DNA from: Photobacterium indicum
GTDB lineage: Bacteria; Pseudomonadota; Gammaproteobacteria; Enterobacterales; Vibrionaceae
Assembly (NCBI RefSeq): GCF_003026215.1
Contig: NZ_PYOC01000007.1
Location: 186,001 to 250,000 of the forward strand
DNA length: 64,000 nucleotides
Reading direction: 5' to 3'
The notes under the pieces are model-generated. The model was not told where the DNA came from and searched no databases. It saw only the letters and a list, made by a program, of their open reading frames with translations. A program made the position numbers and the translations under genes. This document shows, in pieces, positions 8,950 through 16,959 of the stretch. The number at the start of each line of letters is the position of its first letter. Position 1 is the first letter of the stretch.

Positions 8950-11649
8950 ATGAAGCGAAATAAAGTATCACGCCGAAACTTTTTGAAAGGTAGTGGATTT
9001 ATTGCAAGTACCGCAGCAGGTGCTGGATTGTTTGTGGCACATAACCCTGAGCTAGAAGCTGCACCACTAACAGGGGAGCCCACCAAAAGAACGACAGCTT
9101 TAGCACAATGCCCATATTGTGGCGTTGGCTGTGGCACCATTATCCAGGTTGAAAATGGAAAGATTGTTTCCATGCGCCCAGATAAAGACCATCCAACAAA
9201 CTATGGTTTGCAGTGTATCAAAGGGTTAACGGCAGCAGAGCCAATGTATGTTGACCGCATGGAAGGTGACCCGTATGTGCGCAAGGATGTGTGGGAGGAA
9301 TGGAATAAACCGGATCACGGTGATATTGAATATATAAGTAAAACCAAAGGCTCGTTTGATGAAGAGCATTTTATCCGGGTACCCTACCATGATGCTTCCG
9401 ATATGGTCGCTCGTAAGATCGCTCATTTTGCCAAGAAATACTCAGGAAACTCCATCTCCCTTTATGGTTCTGGTCAGCTAACAATGGAAGGCCAGTACCT
9501 AGAAAACCTGTTTATGAAAGGAGTACTGGGGTCAAACACCATTGAAGCGAATGCGCGCATGTGTATGACGTCAGCAGTAACGGGTTATTTTGCTACTTTA
9601 GGTTCAGATACCCCACCACTGGCTTACGATGATATCGAATTGGCCGACATGGTGATGCATTTTGGTCATAATGCCCGAGAGTCACACCCGATTATTTTCT
9701 GGCGTATTGCCGATCATAAAAAGAAAAAGGACATCCCAACTGTCGTTGTTGATCCCCGTGCCACCGGAACCAATAAGGGTTATGCCGACATCAACGACAA
9801 GAACAATATTCATGTGCCGCTGCTCAATGGTGACATCAGTTTTTTGAATGCAATCGCTCATGTATTACTTAAAGAGCATGACGACGTTATCGACTGGAAG
9901 TTCCTCAAAGCGCATGTGACTGGCTGGCAAGAATATATTGATGGCGTTAAAAGAAATTATAGCCCAGAGCAGGTTCAAGATCGCATGGGTGGCGTCAACC
10001 ATGATGTTTCACCAGAAAAAATCCGTCGCGTTGCCGCAATGTTTGCCGATGCAACTCGCAAGCGACTCGCACGCAGCAAGGGCAAGCAAGAGGGTGAAGG
10101 GTATGGCGGTGTCATCATCATGTGGGGTATCGGCTATAACCAACATATTCATGGTCAGCACAATGTTATCTCTATTATTAACTTGTTAACATTAACTGGT
10201 AATCTAGCCAAACCGGGGTGCGGTCCGTTCTCTATGACTGGCCAGCCGAATGCGATGGGTGAACGTTTTACCGGCGGGCTGACTGGACGCCTGCCCTTTA
10301 ATGAAGGTTTAGGTAACCTCAAACATCGCGCCCATATGGCTAAAATGTGGCGGGTACCAGAGAAAAACCTAGATAACGCCGCCAGTTCACCCAACCCCGG
10401 TTATGCCGTGGGGATGATGGAACGTGCCCTCAAAGACGATCTTAAAGCCATGTTTCTGGTTTATGCGACCCACATTGACTTACCTGATCAATACAATCTG
10501 GTGCGCCCAGCACTGGCAAAAACCTTTAACGTCGTGCAGGAGATCTATCGCCATGCGCCGAACAATCTTTATGCTGATGTGATCTTCCCTGCATGTACCT
10601 GGGGCGAAGTCAACGGCGTTTATATTAGCTCGGAGCGTCGGATCAATATTACAGAAAAAGCAGCGCAAGGGCCTAAAGGTTGCCGTCCTGATATGGATAT
10701 GGTGATTGATAAAGGTAAGGAAATAGCTGAGTTACTGGGGATGGATGGCGATAAAATCTTTCCTTATAAGCGAGGAAAAGACGGCGAATACGATGCCGAA
10801 GAAGTCTTCAGGGATGTTTGTCGTGCCTCTGTGGGAACGGATGCTGATCTCACTGGGATCCTGGATCGTGAAAAACTCGACGGCATCAGCCCATATGAGC
10901 AGCTTAAAACCCTGCGCGGTATACAGTGGCCGGCCCCTAACTATGAAGCGGCGAAAAATGGCGGCACACAACGCCGTTACATGATGCAGGAAGGTCAATG
11001 GGAAAATCGCCCCTATGGCTACTTCCGAACTAAAGACGGCAAGGTACATATGAAACTGTGCCAGCAGGATTATAGCCAACGTAAGGAGATCACCGAGAAA
11101 TTGATGGAATTTGGTGTCAAAAAAGATCATTACACCATTGATAATCAAGATTTAATTATTAAAGCCCGAGATATGGCCTTAACACCGGATCTCCCTGATG
11201 AAGAATTCAGGGGCCAGTCATGGCAAAACGTTCCTAAGGACAAATTCCCATACTGGATGGGTCTCGGCGTGGTTTATGAGCACTTCCATACTGCCAAATC
11301 AAACCGTAGCCCGACAACGCGACGACTGGTACCAGAGATGTATGTCGAAATGCATGCAGAAGATGCCAAAGATCTCGGGATTAAAGATGGTGAATGGGTG
11401 CGTGTTGTGAGCCGTAGAGGTTCGTTAGAAGCCAGAGCACAGGTCGGTGGTACGGATAGTTTAGTGAAACCCGCTCGAAACAGTGTGCCGCGCGGTTATA
11501 TGTTTGGTCCTTGGAATCTGTCAGTGGCAGACAGTGCCGATCCCAAGAAAAACAAATGGCTGGCAAATGGCATCAGTAACCGTTGCTGGGATCCCGTATC
11601 AGGACAGGTCGACTTTAAAAAGCTGGCTTGCCGGATAGAAAAAATATAA
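8950..11649 (+). CDS. NapA-family periplasmic molybdopterin oxidoreductase, substrate unknown
   Basis: An 899-residue catalytic subunit with a Tat signal (SRRNFLK, residues 7-13). The N-terminal [4Fe-4S] site is CPYCGVGC plus Cys89 (Cys54, 57, 61, 89), followed by Lys91, the residue that in NapA links cluster to cofactor. The probable Mo ligand is Cys205 in NARMCMTSAV, aligning with the NapA/NasA Cys. The C-terminal cofactor-binding domain ends in WDPVSGQVDFKKLACRIEK, closely NapA-like. It is about 70 residues longer than E. coli NapA, with extra sequence near residues 110-145. RBS AAAGGAG precedes it. The operon lacks NapB and NapD, so nitrate is only one possibility. Confidence 0.88.
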   Translation: MKRNKVSRRNFLKGSGFIASTAAGAGLFVAHNPELEAAPLTGEPTKRTTALAQCPYCGVGCGTIIQVENGKIVSMRPDKDHPTNYGLQCIKGLTAAEPMYVDRMEGDPYVRKDVWEEWNKPDHGDIEYISKTKGSFDEEHFIRVPYHDASDMVARKIAHFAKKYSGNSISLYGSGQLTMEGQYLENLFMKGVLGSNTIEANARMCMTSAVTGYFATLGSDTPPLAYDDIELADMVMHFGHNARESHPIIFWRIADHKKKKDIPTVVVDPRATGTNKGYADINDKNNIHVPLLNGDISFLNAIAHVLLKEHDDVIDWKFLKAHVTGWQEYIDGVKRNYSPEQVQDRMGGVNHDVSPEKIRRVAAMFADATRKRLARSKGKQEGEGYGGVIIMWGIGYNQHIHGQHNVISIINLLTLTGNLAKPGCGPFSMTGQPNAMGERFTGGLTGRLPFNEGLGNLKHRAHMAKMWRVPEKNLDNAASSPNPGYAVGMMERALKDDLKAMFLVYATHIDLPDQYNLVRPALAKTFNVVQEIYRHAPNNLYADVIFPACTWGEVNGVYISSERRINITEKAAQGPKGCRPDMDMVIDKGKEIAELLGMDGDKIFPYKRGKDGEYDAEEVFRDVCRASVGTDADLTGILDREKLDGISPYEQLKTLRGIQWPAPNYEAAKNGGTQRRYMMQEGQWENRPYGYFRTKDGKVHMKLCQQDYSQRKEITEKLMEFGVKKDHYTIDNQDLIIKARDMALTPDLPDEEFRGQSWQNVPKDKFPYWMGLGVVYEHFHTAKSNRSPTTRRLVPEMYVEMHAEDAKDLGIKDGEWVRVVSRRGSLEARAQVGGTDSLVKPARNSVPRGYMFGPWNLSVADSADPKKNKWLANGISNRCWDPVSGQVDFKKLACRIEKI

Positions 11650-11656
11650 CAGCAAT

Positions 11657-11681
11657 ACCGTGGCAGAGCCTTTGTCACGGT
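11657..11681 (+). other. Hairpin between the molybdoenzyme and ferredoxin genes
   Basis: ACCGTG and CACGGT pair across a 13-nt loop directly after the molybdoenzyme stop. No T-run follows. It could stabilise the upstream message or act as a partial attenuator in the 131-bp gap. Confidence 0.35.
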
Positions 11682-11738
11682 CGACGAGTTAGGCGCAAGG
11701 CATGAGTACTAATGTCTTTGGGGAGTTTGTGGTTATTT

Positions 11739-11774
11739 ATACCCAAACGCCTTGGCGTATAGTTACCTGGAGGT
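11739..11774 (+). other. Short palindrome and RBS ahead of TTG-started ferredoxin gene
   Basis: ACGCC-TT-GGCGT (11747-11758) sits inside the stretch TATACCCAA...GTTACCTGG, which resembles the dispersed repeat split by an insert. GGAGGT at 11769-11774 lies six bases before the TTG start at 11781 and decides that start. Confidence 0.4.
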
Positions 11775-11780
11775 AGTCAT

Positions 11781-12386
11781 TTGAATAGACGACGTTTTAT
11801 AAGGCAGCTTAGCTTATTAGCCTCCGCAGGTGTTTTCTTTAAAACGTCGTTGGTTAAGGCTGCTTTTAAAGCAAAACAGTTCACCCAACGTTATTTACGT
11901 CCCCCAGGGGCACTCAAAGAAGAAGATTTCATCAATCGCTGTATACGCTGCAATCAATGTGCAGAAATCTGCCCTAATAACTGTATCAAGTTTTTTGACT
12001 CCGAAAATGGACTTGAGTCTCATGGTACCCCCTATATTACACCACGAGAAAAGGCCTGCATTTTATGTATGAAATGTGGCGATGTTTGTCCAACAGGGGC
12101 GATTCAGCCGATAAAACGCCAATTGGAACCCATTGTACAACAAGTGAATATGGGGGTTGCTCGGGTCGATAAACAGCTGTGCTTATCTTGGCAGGGAAAA
12201 TCTTGTGGGGTCTGTTACCGGGCCTGTCCACTATCAGATGTTGCGATAAAAGTTGGCTTCATGGAGCAACCTGAAGTACTCGACGCTTGTGTCGGGTGTG
12301 GCCTGTGCGAACGCAGTTGCATTCAGATTCCACAAGCAATTAAAGTTATACCAAGTCATACATTAGATGCCTTGAGGAGATCGTAA
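11781..12386 (+). CDS. NapG-like four-cluster ferredoxin (paralogue 1)
   Basis: A 201-residue protein starting with TTG, supported by GGAGGT six bases upstream. The N-terminus has a Tat-like motif (NRRRFIRQL) and a hydrophobic stretch, so it is probably exported. Four Cys clusters follow: CIRCNQCAEICP, CILCMKCGDVCP, CLSWQGKSCGVCYRACP and CVGCGLCERSC, fitting four [4Fe-4S] sites as in NapG. In Nap systems NapG works with membrane NapH to pass electrons from quinol toward the periplasm. The TAA overlaps the next ATG by one base (TAATG). It is clearly related to the gene at 13460, sharing the LRPPGAL box before cluster 1. Confidence 0.85.
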   Translation: MNRRRFIRQLSLLASAGVFFKTSLVKAAFKAKQFTQRYLRPPGALKEEDFINRCIRCNQCAEICPNNCIKFFDSENGLESHGTPYITPREKACILCMKCGDVCPTGAIQPIKRQLEPIVQQVNMGVARVDKQLCLSWQGKSCGVCYRACPLSDVAIKVGFMEQPEVLDACVGCGLCERSCIQIPQAIKVIPSHTLDALRRS

Positions 12387-13450
12387 TGTCGGATGAGATG
12401 GATCTTAAGCACCAAAGTCAATCGGCGGGAAAAATAAACCAGCCATTCTTTCTTTGGCGTCATCTGAATAAATTACGCTGGTTATGCCTGGTCATTGTTT
12501 TTTTAATGTTGATTTTGATCCCGCTGCTTAGTCTTTACCAACATTTTGTTGCGGCACAGGGCTATAACCATTTAACTGGCTCAGAAAAATTTATCTATGA
12601 TTCCATGGCGTTTATTACCGCCCCTTTAGTCAGCGATCCTGAGCATGAGCTTGATGCAATAAAGGGGACAACATGGTCTGGTCAGTTATTTGGCCTGAAG
12701 TTAACGGATCCATTGGCACTCGTCGGGCAAATTGCGGCTGGAATCGAAATTTACTGGCCATTCGCCCTTACGGCAATGATCCCGATTATCTTTACTCTGC
12801 TATTTGGGCGATTTTTCTGCGGCTGGATTTGTCCTGCGACTTTTTTATATGAACTAAACACCAATATGGCTGTTTGGCTTAACAAGATCGGCATACGAAC
12901 GGGGAATCGGCGTTTTAACAGAATGTTTAAGTACCTAGTTCTGATCGTTGGCATCGTACTGTCAGCTCTGACAGGCAGCATTATTTTTGCCAGTATTTAT
13001 CCACCAGCTGTGATTGGTCGGGAATTATATTTTTCTATTGCTCTGTCGGGGTTCGGAGGCGGAACACTCTTTTTCATTCTCACCTTGTTATTTGATTTAC
13101 TCGTTGCTAAGCGGGGTTTTTGTCGATACCTATGCCCGGGTGGTGCGCTGTATTCACTACTTGGTCGTTATCGGGTATTTCGTATCAGGCGTATTGTTGA
13201 GAAGTGTAATGACTGCTCTAAATGTAATGCGGTTTGTGAGTTTGGCCTCAATCCAATGGAGGATGACTTCGGGCAAGAATGTAATAATTGTGCAGCCTGC
13301 ATCTCGGTCTGCCCTAAAAATGCGATGACGTTTACTTTTTCGATGAAAGACCATAAATATCAAGGATATGGTCATCACAGCCGTCACTATCGAAAAAACC
13401 AAAGTGATAACAGGTTTGGTGATATCGAAGTAAAAAACCTCAACGATTGA
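12386..13450 (+). CDS. NapH-like membrane polyferredoxin
   Basis: A 354-residue integral membrane protein with about five hydrophobic segments (for example residues 31-52, 120-135, 183-210, 220-245). Two Cys-Pro motifs at membrane edges, CGWICP and CRYLCP, are typical of NapH/CcoG-type proteins. The cytoplasmic C-terminal region carries CNDCSKCNAVC and CNNCAACISVCP, fitting two [4Fe-4S] clusters. NapH is thought to accept electrons from quinol and pass them to NapG. Its flanking by two NapG-like genes suggests one NapH unit serving two ferredoxins. An extended loop of about 60 residues between TM1 and TM2 is unlike E. coli NapH. Confidence 0.85.
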   Translation: MSDEMDLKHQSQSAGKINQPFFLWRHLNKLRWLCLVIVFLMLILIPLLSLYQHFVAAQGYNHLTGSEKFIYDSMAFITAPLVSDPEHELDAIKGTTWSGQLFGLKLTDPLALVGQIAAGIEIYWPFALTAMIPIIFTLLFGRFFCGWICPATFLYELNTNMAVWLNKIGIRTGNRRFNRMFKYLVLIVGIVLSALTGSIIFASIYPPAVIGRELYFSIALSGFGGGTLFFILTLLFDLLVAKRGFCRYLCPGGALYSLLGRYRVFRIRRIVEKCNDCSKCNAVCEFGLNPMEDDFGQECNNCAACISVCPKNAMTFTFSMKDHKYQGYGHHSRHYRKNQSDNRFGDIEVKNLND

Positions 13451-13459
13451 GGAGCGATC

Positions 13460-14092
13460 ATGAACAGAAGAGCAATAGACAGACGATCATTTCTTTACCG
13501 TATATTTAAATCACTCTGGCTGACCACCATTGCGGCTATTCCCTATGGTCTCGGCCGTATGCTCATGCCAGAAAAGAATCAGTTAGCCTCTTTGAATAAA
13601 TCTCAGTTAAACCATGACAAACTAAGACCACCCGGTGCATTAAATGATGACATTGATTTTCAAAAGGCGTGCATCGGATGTAGCTTATGCGCAGAAGTTT
13701 GCCCCCCTGCCTGTATTCAGTTTTACCACCTCGACGGTGCCAACAATGCCAATACCCCCTACATAGAACCCGCTCTAAGGGCGTGCATTTTATGTGGCAA
13801 ATGTATGGAAGTTTGTCCAACGAATGCTCTAACTGTCACAGAAACAAGAAAAGTAAACATGGGCCGTGCTCAAATAGAACGTTTAGCCTGTTATCCCTGG
13901 GTTGACCGAGGTATTTGTGGCGCCTGTGTCTCAATTTGTCCTTTGGGTGAGACGGCTATTAGTTTTGAATTTGCCAATATGTACCGTCCTGTCGTTAATG
14001 ATGGCTGTGTCGGTTGCGGTTTATGTGTTGAAGTCTGCCCCCACCCGAGTTTACCAATACGTATAATTAAAGAAGCCGATGCTATCGTATAA
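13460..14092 (+). CDS. NapG-like four-cluster ferredoxin (paralogue 2)
   Basis: A 210-residue protein with the Tat-like start DRRSFLYRIF and a following hydrophobic stretch. The LRPPGAL box and four Cys clusters come next: CIGCSLCAEVCP, CILCGKCMEVCP, CYPWVDRGICGACVSICP and CVGCGLCVEVCP. It is collinear with the protein encoded at 11781 and differs mainly in the spacing between clusters 2 and 3, so a duplication is likely. GAGGAG precedes the ATG. It lies directly after the NapH-like gene in the canonical GH-type neighbourhood, though in reverse order to E. coli napGH. Confidence 0.85.
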   Translation: MNRRAIDRRSFLYRIFKSLWLTTIAAIPYGLGRMLMPEKNQLASLNKSQLNHDKLRPPGALNDDIDFQKACIGCSLCAEVCPPACIQFYHLDGANNANTPYIEPALRACILCGKCMEVCPTNALTVTETRKVNMGRAQIERLACYPWVDRGICGACVSICPLGETAISFEFANMYRPVVNDGCVGCGLCVEVCPHPSLPIRIIKEADAIV

Positions 14093-14103
14093 ATAGGTGG
14101 TCA

Positions 14104-14691
14104 ATGATGTTAAAGCACACTGTTAACTTATTATTTTGCTGTTATTTCCTGATGCTCAGTATCCCGAGTTATAGTCACCATGTATTGGGACGTCCTTCAT
14201 ATAGCCTAAATGAAGACTCGAATACCCCGCCCAGTATGGCTGTTGAAACTCAGATCGGTAATTATTTCATCACCTACATGGTTTTTCCTGCCTTTCCCAA
14301 ACCGAATGAACCGGGACGGGTTAACTTGTACGCCACCCGTATTGATAACGGCCAGACACTAAATACATCAATTACTTTTTCTGTTCGTGATGACCGTTGG
14401 TTTGGTAGTAGAGAACCCAATGAAACTATCGGTTTACAAGAAATAGATGATGGGGTTTACCGGCAAGGTTTTTTATTCAAAAAAGCGGGTGACTACATTA
14501 TTCGTGCTCATTTTGAAGCGGATGGCGAACCTTACGAAATAGACTTTCCACTTCAAGTTGGCTCTGGCAATTCTGTTGGCCCAATAGGGGCTGCTATTGG
14601 TTTTTTAATCTTTTTCTTGATCTGTATAAACATAGTGCAACGTAAACGTATTGCGCGTTCTAAAATTCAGCAGGGGAAGCAAACATCATGA
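14104..14691 (+). CDS. FixH/YtkA-like membrane-anchored periplasmic protein
   Basis: A 195-residue protein: signal peptide to about residue 24 (SIPSYSHH), a beta-rich periplasmic domain (residues 25-160), then one TM helix near 163-182 and a basic cytoplasmic tail. The His pair after the signal (SHHVLGRPSY) could bind metal. The domain layout recalls FixH and YtkA proteins that accompany CcoG-type ferredoxins and cytochrome oxidase assembly. Its stop overlaps the next start (ATGA), so it is translationally coupled to the polyferredoxin gene. No FixH is known to me in a standard nap operon. A copper or electron-transfer role is possible but unproven. Confidence 0.6.
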   Translation: MMLKHTVNLLFCCYFLMLSIPSYSHHVLGRPSYSLNEDSNTPPSMAVETQIGNYFITYMVFPAFPKPNEPGRVNLYATRIDNGQTLNTSITFSVRDDRWFGSREPNETIGLQEIDDGVYRQGFLFKKAGDYIIRAHFEADGEPYEIDFPLQVGSGNSVGPIGAAIGFLIFFLICINIVQRKRIARSKIQQGKQTS

Positions 14692-16214
14692 TTATGACCC
14701 ATCCAGGCTTACCCATTGAGCTGGCCATCATCATTGGCATTAGTATGTTACTGTTAGGTTTATGGGCTTTAAAAAGTAAAGCGCCAAGTCACACTACCAC
14801 TGCCAGCACATCATTAGCCCATGTCCCCATAGTAGGGACATTTTTTAAGTATATAAGCCAACACACCTGGCCGCTCTTGCTACTTAAAATAGTATTTGCG
14901 CTTCTATTTGTTTTGATTGTAGTTGCTGGGTTATGGGGCACCCCGATTGTTGAACGTAATCTTGCAACGACATTGACCTGGAATTTCTGGTGGACGGGTA
15001 TCATTATCGCCATATTGTTCAGTGGGTCAGCCTGGTGCGCTATCTGCCCCTGGGATAATATCGCCAGCTGGCTGGTCAATCACAAATTATGGCATCGCTC
15101 CAACTCTAACAGCAGGCTGCAACTGAGAGTGCCCAACGTTCTGCGTAACATTTGGCCTGCCAGCCTATTATTTATTGGGTTTACCTGGCTTGAATTAGGC
15201 GTTGGTATTGTAGCCAGCCCTTATGCTACAGCATTACTGGCACTGGCGATGGTCATTTTGGCAACCACGGCTCTGGCGCTGTTTGAAGGCAAAGCTTTTT
15301 GTCGCTATATGTGTCCGGTTGGCAGAACCGTCGGCGCCTATTCTCAGCTCGCACCTGTGGCATTGCGCCCCATAAATAGTGATACCTGCAGAAGCTGTAA
15401 GACATTAGAGTGTTATCACGGTTCAGAGAGCATTGCTCCTTGTCCAACCCAGCAGATCATGGGACGGTTACAAGAAAATACCTATTGCACCTCCTGTGGG
15501 AATTGTACGCAAAGTTGTCCCTCTCATAATATTAGCTGGCAGCTACGCTCGCCAAGTAGCGAGGCGATCAACGATGCCCGTCCTCATACGGATGAGGCAT
15601 TCTTCATGTTGATCCTTTTGGCTCTGACCCTTTTTCACGGCTTAACCATGCTTGACCACTGGCAAATCTATATTAGTCAGATAGCGCAAAATATTAATGA
15701 CAGCGGCCAGCTCCTTTTGAGTTTTACCATTGGTCTGATAGCGTGCTTACTACTGCCCATTTTATTGTATGGTGTGAGCATCTGGTTAACGTCAAAGTTA
15801 TGCGATGAAACTGCCGGGGTCAGTTTTAAAAAGTTATTCTCCGGCTTTGCTTTTGTCTCACTGCCGTTAGCCTTTTCCTACCATATTGCCCATAACCTGA
15901 ATCACTTTATTCGTGAAAGCAGTAACTGGACAGAATTGCTTAGCAATCCACTTGGTATTGATACCCAGCCATTAAGCATGATGGAAAAACACATTCGTCA
16001 TATGGCAATGATGATCCCAGAAAATATGTTATTCGCCTTGCAAGGTCTGTTAATGGCTGCTGGTTTCTTTATTGCCGTACAAGTCATTCGTCATCGGGGA
16101 AGTCATCTATTTGCAGCCCGAGGCATACAGTTACTGCCCATGCTGTTGTTCGCAGCGCTAGTTTCCGGCATTAATCTGTGGATGCTTGTACAACCGATGA
16201 CCATGAGAATGTAG
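14688..16214 (+). CDS. Large membrane polyferredoxin (NapH/NosR-like)
   Basis: A 508-residue integral membrane protein with roughly ten hydrophobic segments. Membrane-edge motifs CAICP (about residue 115) and CRYMCP (about 208) resemble NapH/NosR/CcoG. The soluble part in the middle has a divergent cluster site, CRSCKTLECYHGSESIAPCP, and a standard one, CTSCGNCTQSCP. After it comes a second membrane domain of about 220 residues with several His residues in helices (YHIAHNLNHF, MEKHIRHMAMM), which might bind haem or quinol. It is coupled to the FixH-like gene by ATGA overlap. The two probably form a unit. The exact family is not known to me. Confidence 0.75.
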   Translation: MIMTHPGLPIELAIIIGISMLLLGLWALKSKAPSHTTTASTSLAHVPIVGTFFKYISQHTWPLLLLKIVFALLFVLIVVAGLWGTPIVERNLATTLTWNFWWTGIIIAILFSGSAWCAICPWDNIASWLVNHKLWHRSNSNSRLQLRVPNVLRNIWPASLLFIGFTWLELGVGIVASPYATALLALAMVILATTALALFEGKAFCRYMCPVGRTVGAYSQLAPVALRPINSDTCRSCKTLECYHGSESIAPCPTQQIMGRLQENTYCTSCGNCTQSCPSHNISWQLRSPSSEAINDARPHTDEAFFMLILLALTLFHGLTMLDHWQIYISQIAQNINDSGQLLLSFTIGLIACLLLPILLYGVSIWLTSKLCDETAGVSFKKLFSGFAFVSLPLAFSYHIAHNLNHFIRESSNWTELLSNPLGIDTQPLSMMEKHIRHMAMMIPENMLFALQGLLMAAGFFIAVQVIRHRGSHLFAARGIQLLPMLLFAALVSGINLWMLVQPMTMRM

Positions 16215-16227
16215 AAGGAATTGTATC

Positions 16228-16959
16228 GTGAATAAAGATAATCCAATGGATCGCCGGAGTTTTTTTAAACATAGCTTTGCAAAAATGGTTCAGACTGGTA
16301 ACGATATTATCGAACAAAAAGCGATTGAAAAAGCGAAGGGCTGGATCCGACCTCCTTTTGCCGAGCAGGAGCTGGATTTGTTAATCAACTGCAGCCGTTG
16401 CGGCGATTGTATCAGTGCCTGTCCACACCAAGTCATTTTTCCTTTACCACTGAAACGCGGTGCTGACGTTGCTGGAACGCCAGCGATGGATATTATTAAT
16501 AAAGGCTGTCACCTCTGTGCTGACTGGCCATGTGTAACGGCCTGTAATGAGAAAGCGCTGGTATTTCCGATAAATAAAATAGATGAAAAGGATGAAAAGG
16601 ATGAAAAGGATAGTACGGGTGAAACAGAAAATTCTACGGAAACATCCGTAGGATCAGCAGAAGATAAAAAACGTCCTGATGCGCAGGATTGCCCTCCTAT
16701 GGCCAAAGCCACCGTCAACAGTGCTACATGTTTACCCTACTCCGGACCTGAATGTGGAGCCTGTAAAGGCAGCTGCCCAATCCCCGACACTTTAGTCTGG
16801 CAGAATGAAAAACCCAACATCATACAAGAGAACTGTGTCGGTTGTGGATTATGTCGAGAAGCCTGTATTACCAGCCCTAAAGCCATTGAGATCAGCCCCA
16901 TTGTAATTAACAGCAAAGAACAGCCGGATCGCAACCTGCGGACTCAAGAGAATGTTTAA
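16228..16959 (+). CDS. NapF/NapG-like four-cluster ferredoxin with acidic linker (paralogue 3)
   Basis: A 243-residue protein beginning with GTG (AGAAGGA upstream) and an imperfect Tat-like motif DRRSFFKHSF without a strongly hydrophobic stretch, so it may stay cytoplasmic like NapF. Clusters: CSRCGDCISACP, CHLCADWPCVTAC, CLPYSGPECGACKGSCP and CVGCGLCREAC. Between clusters 2 and 3 is an acidic low-complexity linker of about 35 residues that includes DEKDEKDEKD, encoded by a 9-bp tandem repeat. The IRPPF box before cluster 1 relates it to the two NapG-like proteins. It overlaps the following cytochrome gene by eight bases. Confidence 0.82.
   Translation: MNKDNPMDRRSFFKHSFAKMVQTGNDIIEQKAIEKAKGWIRPPFAEQELDLLINCSRCGDCISACPHQVIFPLPLKRGADVAGTPAMDIINKGCHLCADWPCVTACNEKALVFPINKIDEKDEKDEKDSTGETENSTETSVGSAEDKKRPDAQDCPPMAKATVNSATCLPYSGPECGACKGSCPIPDTLVWQNEKPNIIQENCVGCGLCREACITSPKAIEISPIVINSKEQPDRNLRTQENV
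16582..16608 (+). repeat. Three perfect 9-bp tandem repeats inside the ferredoxin gene
   Basis: GATGAAAAG occurs three times in a row, in frame, coding for the repeated DEK units of the linker. Copy-number change would keep the reading frame. Confidence 0.85.

Noticed and set aside
10732..11148. 138-codon antisense ORF within the molybdoenzyme gene
   Set aside because: The sense frame has all NapA-family motifs; the antisense frame has none.
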